Positions 4,638 to 9,061 of a stretch of 9,061 nt of DNA are shown piece by piece. Within the stretch, counting starts at the first letter, position 1; every line of letters begins with the position of its first letter. This DNA comes from Parachlamydiaceae bacterium (GTDB taxonomy: Bacteria; Chlamydiota; Chlamydiia; Chlamydiales; Parachlamydiaceae): contig JACDGH010000091.1 in NCBI GenBank assembly GCA_013815395.1, forward strand, positions 1 through 9,061. Reading direction: 5' to 3'. The notes under the pieces were generated by a model, which was not told where the DNA came from, did no database searches, and worked only from the letters and a program-made list of their open reading frames with translations. A program made the position numbers and the translations under genes.

Positions 4638-5309
4638 TTAATCAATCCGAAATTTTGCTTCCAGCATTTTCTTGGCTGTAGCAAAGACCTTTGATTGTAT
4701 TTGGTTTGCATCGATAATGAACAACCGTTCCGGCTCTGCTTTGCTTAAATCGATAAAAGCTTGGCGAACATCTCTATGAAACTGAAGCTGCTCTGCCTCG
4801 ATTCGGTCGACATTCCCACTCGCTGCATTCTCTTTGTGGGTGCGTTTAGTTCTGGCTAACCCTTCTATTGGATCGACATCCAAATATAAAGTAAGGTCGG
4901 GCAGAATATCCCCACAAGCGCTCAAGCATATTTCTTTAACATATTCAATCCCTAACCCTCGCCCAACACCTTGATAGGCAATCGTAGAATCATTAAAACG
5001 ATCGCACATTACAATTTTACCACGACTAAGGGCGGGGGCTATCACTTCCTCAATATGCTGAGCACGGACAGCAAGAAAAAGATACAACTCAGATTTGCCA
5101 CAAATTGGCATATCAATATGCGAAAGCAGCAAATTTCTAATTTGCTCGCCAAGCAATGTTCCACCTGGCTCACGAGTCCTCGTAACAGAGTACCCCCAAA
5201 ATTCAAGTTGATTTTGAAGATAGTTCATCAAAGTGGTTTTTCCTGCGCCCTCACCACCTTCAAATGTAATAAATCGCGGGTGAGGCTGATTAGCTATCTT
5301 CATCATCAT
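4638..5309 (-). CDS. tmk: Thymidylate kinase
   Basis: This enzyme phosphorylates dTMP to dTDP with ATP, the step that commits thymidine nucleotides to dTTP for DNA synthesis. The 223-aa protein has the P-loop FEGGEGAGKTT (16-26) and the TREPGGT signature (45-51). The DR(F/Y/H) dTMP-binding motif is CDRFNDSTIAYQG (102-114). An Arg/Lys-rich LID region (RTKRTHKENAASGNVDR, 153-169) and the terminal FIIDA strand follow. The P-loop without Arg and the basic LID resemble the E. coli-type (class II) enzyme. Three consecutive ATG codons (5301-5309) can serve as start. All lie inside the end of gyrA (20 to 14 bases of overlap) and no good ribosome site is seen, so translation is probably coupled to gyrA. 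The following gene is holB, 40 bases downstream. Confidence 0.93.
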   Translation of the reverse strand: MMMKIANQPHPRFITFEGGEGAGKTTLMNYLQNQLEFWGYSVTRTREPGGTLLGEQIRNLLLSHIDMPICGKSELYLFLAVRAQHIEEVIAPALSRGKIVMCDRFNDSTIAYQGVGRGLGIEYVKEICLSACGDILPDLTLYLDVDPIEGLARTKRTHKENAASGNVDRIEAEQLQFHRDVRQAFIDLSKAEPERLFIIDANQIQSKVFATAKKMLEAKFRID

Positions 5310-7923
5310 TTTCTTTAAGGTCTTCTAAGCCTTCTAAATCATCAGCAGCACCTTCAACATCTTCAATTTCTTCATCAACAAGATCTTCAACACCACTTTC
5401 TTCATCAGAAACTGAAAAAGCTGGTGGAACTACCTCTATTGTTGTTCCATTTACAAGCGACTCGTCTTCAACGCCAGGTTGATCACTATCCTCAATTTTT
5501 TGAATAGCCACCAAAAAGTCTGTTTCACGTAAATTAGCCAGTTTGACTCCTTGCGTATTTCGTCCCATGACTCTTAGGTCTCGCATGCTGATACGCACTG
5601 TTTGACCGGATGAAGAAATCATTACCATTCCATCGCTATCCTTAACACAGAGGGCTCCAACAACATTGCCATTGCGATCGCTGGTTATGATTGAACGCAC
5701 ACCTACTCCACCACGATTTGTTTGACGGAAGCCTTCAACTAATGAGCGTTTACCGAATCCATTTTCGCAGACAACCAAGATGCTTTCATTGCCATTGACT
5801 ACTTCACAGCCAACGATATAGTCGCTTTCATCACGCAACGTAACACCTTTAACGCCACGAGCTGTACGACCCATCGGACGTGCTTTAGACTCATCGAAAC
5901 GCACAGCCATGCCCTTATGCGTGAAAAGCATAATTTGCTGTTCTGTTTTGGCCAAGCGGGCAGCAACTAATTCGTCCCCTTCATCAATTCCTAGCGCCCA
6001 AATCCCCTTGCGACGCGGATTGCTAAATTCACTTAGCTGAGTTTTTTTAACAATACCCTTGCGTGTAGCCATCAGGATGCAGGCTGGTTCTTCAAAAGAT
6101 GAGACTTTAAGAATTGTAGCAATTTTCTCTTCAGGGCGAATATCTTCGAGTAGATTAACGAGTGGTTTTCCTTTTGATTTTCGACCAGTTTCAGGAATGT
6201 TCCATACTTTGAGCCAATAACAACGACCTAAATTTGTAAAAATCAGCAAGTTATCATGCATAGAAGCCACATAGAGCCCCTTAATGGAATCATCCTCGCG
6301 CTTCATCGAAATCCCCGTAACACCCTGACCACCACGTCTCTGTTCTCTGAATGTATCTATAGGCATACGTTTGACATAGTCGTCTTCAGAAATAGTGATG
6401 ATCACTTGATCATTAGCGATCAAGTCTTCCATATTCATTTCGCTTTCTGCTGCGATAATCTGCGTTCTGCGTTCTGGCTTATAGTGCTTTAATACATCAG
6501 CCAATTCCTCTCTAATGATATCACGCACCATGCTATCAGTTGCTAAAACAGCACGAAGATAATCAATTTTCTTTAAAAGCTCTTGATATTCAGAATTGAT
6601 TTTATCGTGTTCCAGGCCAGTCAGTTGATACAAGCGCAGATCAAGAACTGCATGCGCTTGCCGATCGGAAAATTGAAAGCGTTCAATCAATTCTTTTTTA
6701 GCTTCATCGCGATTATTACAGGCTTTAATCACTCTTACAACTTCATCAAGATGATCAATAGCTTTTAAGAAGCCTTCAAGAATGTGAGCACGAGCTTCAG
6801 CTTTATTCAATTCAAATTTGGTGCGGCGTCTAATAACAATGATGCGGTGCTCAATCCAAGCAACAATCATTTGCTTGATGTTCATGATGCGCGGCATACC
6901 TTTGTCCAAAGCTAGCATATTGCAGCCGAAGGTAATTTCCAAATCAGTGTATTTATAAAGCTGGTTGATAATCACTTCAGGCATTTCATTGCGCTTAAGC
7001 TCTAGAACAACACGTAAACCGTCTTTATCTGATTCATCACGAAGATCGGAGATTCCGGTGATTGTTTTACTATTGATCAAATCAGCAATAGATTCAATGA
7101 GACGAGCTTTATTAACATTGTATGGCAATTCGTCAACAACAATGCGCTGTCTATCCGTAGTATTTTCAATATCTTCATAGCGAAGAACACCGCGTAAAAT
7201 TAGCTTGCCACGTCCAGTATGGAATGCTTCTTTGATACCGCGATATCCACAGATAATCCCACCTGTGGGGAAATCGGGACCCGGCATCACCTTCATAAGA
7301 TCGTCAACCGAAGTTAAAGGATCTTCCAACAATAATAAAGTGGCTTTGATCAACTCATGCAAATTATGGGGAGGAATATTTGTAGCCATACCTACGGCAA
7401 TGCCGGAAGAACCATTGCATAATAGATTTGGAAATTTAGCAGGGAAAACAGTCGGTTCTTTTTTCGTTTCATCGTAATTGGGAACCATATCAACAGTTTC
7501 TTTATCGAGATCTTCCATTAGTTGCACAGAAGCATTTGTCAAACGAGCTTCCGTGTAACGCATAGCAGCTGGTGGATCGCCGTCAACTGAACCAAAGTTC
7601 CCTTGTCCATCAACAAGAGTGTAACGCATCATCCAACTTTGCGCCATACGCACAAGTGTTGGATAAATAACTTGTTCTCCATGGGGATGGTAATCGCCTG
7701 AGGTATCACCAGAAATCTTAGCACACTTACGGTGCTTACCACCGGGAGATAAATTTAACATCTTCATAGCATATAGAATACGCCGTTGCGAGGGCTTTAA
7801 TCCATCGCGCACGTCAGGTAAAGCGCGTGAAATAATCACAGACATAGAATAGCGAATGTAGCTGTCCTTCATCTCGTCTTCAACATTGCGCGAGATGATC
7901 ATCTCATTAGAAGTATACGACAT
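5290..7923 (-). CDS. gyrA: DNA gyrase subunit A
   Basis: GyrA is the DNA-cutting and wrapping subunit of gyrase (A2B2), which introduces negative supercoils at the cost of ATP. The 877-aa protein has the N-terminal breakage-reunion domain with the catalytic pair R122-Y123 in AAMRYTEARL. Its quinolone pocket is GDYHPHGEQVIYPTLVRMAQ (76-95). The helical coiled-coil and tower region spans about 350-495. A GyrA box, QRRGGQG, lies at 528-534, opening the six-bladed pinwheel (about 510-805). The GyrA box, usually QRRGGKG, separates it from topoisomerase IV ParC. The quinolone-contact positions equivalent to E. coli S83 and D87 are Q84 and P88. Residues 811-877 form an unusually long Asp/Glu-rich tail. 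The start is ATG 7923, with AAAAGGA overlapping the gyrB stop codon, 7 bases ahead. It lies 12 bases after gyrB and overlaps tmk by 20, so the genes are cotranscribed. Confidence 0.96.
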   Translation of the reverse strand: MSYTSNEMIISRNVEDEMKDSYIRYSMSVIISRALPDVRDGLKPSQRRILYAMKMLNLSPGGKHRKCAKISGDTSGDYHPHGEQVIYPTLVRMAQSWMMRYTLVDGQGNFGSVDGDPPAAMRYTEARLTNASVQLMEDLDKETVDMVPNYDETKKEPTVFPAKFPNLLCNGSSGIAVGMATNIPPHNLHELIKATLLLLEDPLTSVDDLMKVMPGPDFPTGGIICGYRGIKEAFHTGRGKLILRGVLRYEDIENTTDRQRIVVDELPYNVNKARLIESIADLINSKTITGISDLRDESDKDGLRVVLELKRNEMPEVIINQLYKYTDLEITFGCNMLALDKGMPRIMNIKQMIVAWIEHRIIVIRRRTKFELNKAEARAHILEGFLKAIDHLDEVVRVIKACNNRDEAKKELIERFQFSDRQAHAVLDLRLYQLTGLEHDKINSEYQELLKKIDYLRAVLATDSMVRDIIREELADVLKHYKPERRTQIIAAESEMNMEDLIANDQVIITISEDDYVKRMPIDTFREQRRGGQGVTGISMKREDDSIKGLYVASMHDNLLIFTNLGRCYWLKVWNIPETGRKSKGKPLVNLLEDIRPEEKIATILKVSSFEEPACILMATRKGIVKKTQLSEFSNPRRKGIWALGIDEGDELVAARLAKTEQQIMLFTHKGMAVRFDESKARPMGRTARGVKGVTLRDESDYIVGCEVVNGNESILVVCENGFGKRSLVEGFRQTNRGGVGVRSIITSDRNGNVVGALCVKDSDGMVMISSSGQTVRISMRDLRVMGRNTQGVKLANLRETDFLVAIQKIEDSDQPGVEDESLVNGTTIEVVPPAFSVSDEESGVEDLVDEEIEDVEGAADDLEGLEDLKENDDEDS

Positions 7924-7929
7924 AGATAT

Positions 7930-7937
7930 TTCCTTTT
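7930..7937 (-). promoter_or_regulatory. gyrA ribosome binding site overlapping the gyrB stop
   Basis: AAAAGGAA on the minus strand begins within the TAA stop of gyrB (7936-7938) and sits 7 bases before the gyrA ATG. The overlap implies that ribosomes finishing gyrB can reload directly, keeping the two gyrase subunits in balance. Confidence 0.65.
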
Positions 7938-9061
7938 AAACGTCCAGATTTTTCACAGAGAGTGCATGCTGTTCGATGAAGGCACGGCGCGGCGGCACAT
8001 CTTCACCCATTAACATTGTAAACATATAGTCCGCGGCCACGGCATCAGGTATAGTCACTTTAATAAGAGTGCGTTTTGCAGGATCCATTGTTGTCTCCCA
8101 CAATTGATCAGCATTCATCTCCCCCAAGCCTTTATAACGTTGGAGATCGATTCCTTTTCTGCCATTAACACGTAAGAAATCAACAACTTCATGCAGGACT
8201 GAAAAAGGATGTACTGTTCCATCATCTTCGACAATTTCAATAAGAGGGCCATTGGCAACCATGTAGTTATTCAAATCGAAGCCAAAAGTTTTGAAAGAAG
8301 CTAATAGAACAGAAAGTGTCTCTTCTTCATATAACTCAACAAAGTGAAGGCGGGCTGGACGGAACACTCTCATTTCGGGGGTTATTTCTTCTTCTGGAAT
8401 GGAAGCCAACGTTTGCGCATGACGTACTCTCTGTGATTCTTCATCTTCTTTTCTAAGATTGTCAAATTCATCAGTAGAATAAGCAAAGCGCGGTCCATCT
8501 GTAAGATCGATCCTAAATCTTGGCAACACACCATTTGCATCGCGTGCCTGCATGAATTCGCGGAAAGAAATACCTTTGCGTTCAATGCGGCCCGTCAGGG
8601 ATTCAACTTCTAAGATGTTCGCAATAAGTTCTTTAGATTCCTCAGCGCTTAAAAACTCGCTTTTATCATGTAAACGTATTTTAATATCACTTGTTCCTAA
8701 TTCTAAAAGATACTCATCCATTTCTTTTTCTGAATGGATGTAGCGGCTTAACTTTTTGCGAGTGATCCGATATAAAGGCGGTTGGGCAATATAGATGAAG
8801 TTATTTTCAACTAAGAGAGGCATATGTCGATAAAAGAAAGTTAATAATAATGTGCGAATGTGCGATCCATCCACGTCAGCATCCGTCATAATAATGACTT
8901 TATGATATCTTAACTTATCGATATTAAAACCATCTGTACCAATGCCGCAACCCAATGCTGAAATCATCGTACCGACTTCAGTATTCTGCAACACTTTTTC
9001 TAAACGGGCTTTTTCGACGTTAAGAATTTTGCCGCGGATAGGTAAGATTGCTTGGTAACGA
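7936..9061 (-). CDS. gyrB: DNA gyrase subunit B, 3' part (5' end outside window)
   Basis: GyrB supplies the ATPase and the metal-binding TOPRIM domain of gyrase. About 375 C-terminal codons are visible. The frame is open to the right edge, so the ATPase domain is cut off. The visible part starts inside TOPRIM with QAILPIRGKILNVEKAR, then ALGCGIG and the metal-binding TDADVDGSH (codons near 8870-8890), then TLLLTFFYRHMP and QPPLYR. Next come about 160 extra residues before QRYKGLGEMNADQLWETTMDP. This makes it the long GyrB type seen in many Gram-negatives and, as I recall, in chlamydiae (about 800 aa). The protein ends ALSVKNLDV, the usual ...NLDI/V terminus. The long insert and tail indicate GyrB over ParE. 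A GTG at 8994 is internal and not a start, since conserved TOPRIM sequence continues upstream of it. gyrA follows after 12 bases. Confidence 0.95.
   Translation of the reverse strand, partial: RYQAILPIRGKILNVEKARLEKVLQNTEVGTMISALGCGIGTDGFNIDKLRYHKVIIMTDADVDGSHIRTLLLTFFYRHMPLLVENNFIYIAQPPLYRITRKKLSRYIHSEKEMDEYLLELGTSDIKIRLHDKSEFLSAEESKELIANILEVESLTGRIERKGISFREFMQARDANGVLPRFRIDLTDGPRFAYSTDEFDNLRKEDEESQRVRHAQTLASIPEEEITPEMRVFRPARLHFVELYEEETLSVLLASFKTFGFDLNNYMVANGPLIEIVEDDGTVHPFSVLHEVVDFLRVNGRKGIDLQRYKGLGEMNADQLWETTMDPAKRTLIKVTIPDAVAADYMFTMLMGEDVPPRRAFIEQHALSVKNLDV

Noticed and set aside
4971..5318. Plus-strand 115-codon frame
   Set aside because: It is antisense to tmk, whose P-loop and DR motifs are intact. 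No start signal is present.
6256..7477. Several plus-strand frames of 61-90 codons
   Set aside because: All are antisense to the gyrA reading frame, whose whole domain structure is intact. None has a supporting ribosome site.
8382..8743. Short frames on both strands within gyrB
   Set aside because: They are shadows of the gyrB frame, which is continuous and ends with the family's normal C-terminus.
8992..8994. GTG as the start of a 352-codon gyrB-like gene
   Set aside because: Codons upstream, up to the window edge, still encode the conserved TOPRIM sequence QAILPIRGKILNVEKAR in frame. The gene is therefore only cut by the window.

Overview
The window looks like a piece of chromosome from a Chlamydiota bacterium, most likely an amoeba-associated 'environmental' chlamydia (Parachlamydiales-like). 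The main reason is the right half: a minus-strand run gyrB-gyrA-tmk-holB. As I recall, this is the order around CT190-CT187 in Chlamydia trachomatis. The GyrA N-terminus also has a chlamydia-like motif (SGDTSGDYHPHG). Genus or species cannot be fixed from this sequence alone. The coding DNA is moderately AT-rich and the intergenic DNA is strongly AT-rich, apart from a few conspicuous GC-rich palindromic islands.

Layout. (1) Positions 1-245 hold no convincing gene. They carry a cluster of GC-rich perfect palindromes, one followed by a T-rich tract and so terminator-like. (2) Positions 246-2171 are an apparently intact insertion sequence. It has a 557-aa IS1634-type (IS4 superfamily) DDE transposase, perfect 23-bp terminal inverted repeats, and an inner set of 11-bp repeats placed symmetrically about 75 bp from each end. 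A third copy of the inner repeat lies just upstream of the transposase start. (3) Positions 2172-2479 are another GC-punctuated intergenic stretch, with two related GC-rich modules, a well-primed mini-ORF pair and an intrinsic terminator. (4) Positions 2480-2812 (minus) encode an unrecognised 110-aa helical protein with a Glu/Asp tail. It is divergent from a 105-aa glycine-rich membrane protein at 3081-3398 (plus), which has a near-consensus promoter. (5) Positions 3494-9061 (minus) are the replication gene run: the 3' part of gyrB (cut by the window edge), gyrA, tmk and holB, with a 12-bp gap, a 20-bp overlap and a 40-bp gap. This spacing indicates one transcript whose promoter lies outside the window.

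The operon genes serve DNA replication together. GyrB and GyrA form the gyrase heterotetramer that relieves positive supercoils. Thymidylate kinase makes dTDP for dTTP synthesis. The delta-prime subunit belongs to the DNA polymerase III clamp loader. No complete novel system is visible. The items most worth a second look are the IS's two-tier repeat architecture, the GC-rich palindrome islands into which it has inserted, the GyrA quinolone-pocket residues, and the two small unrecognised proteins.
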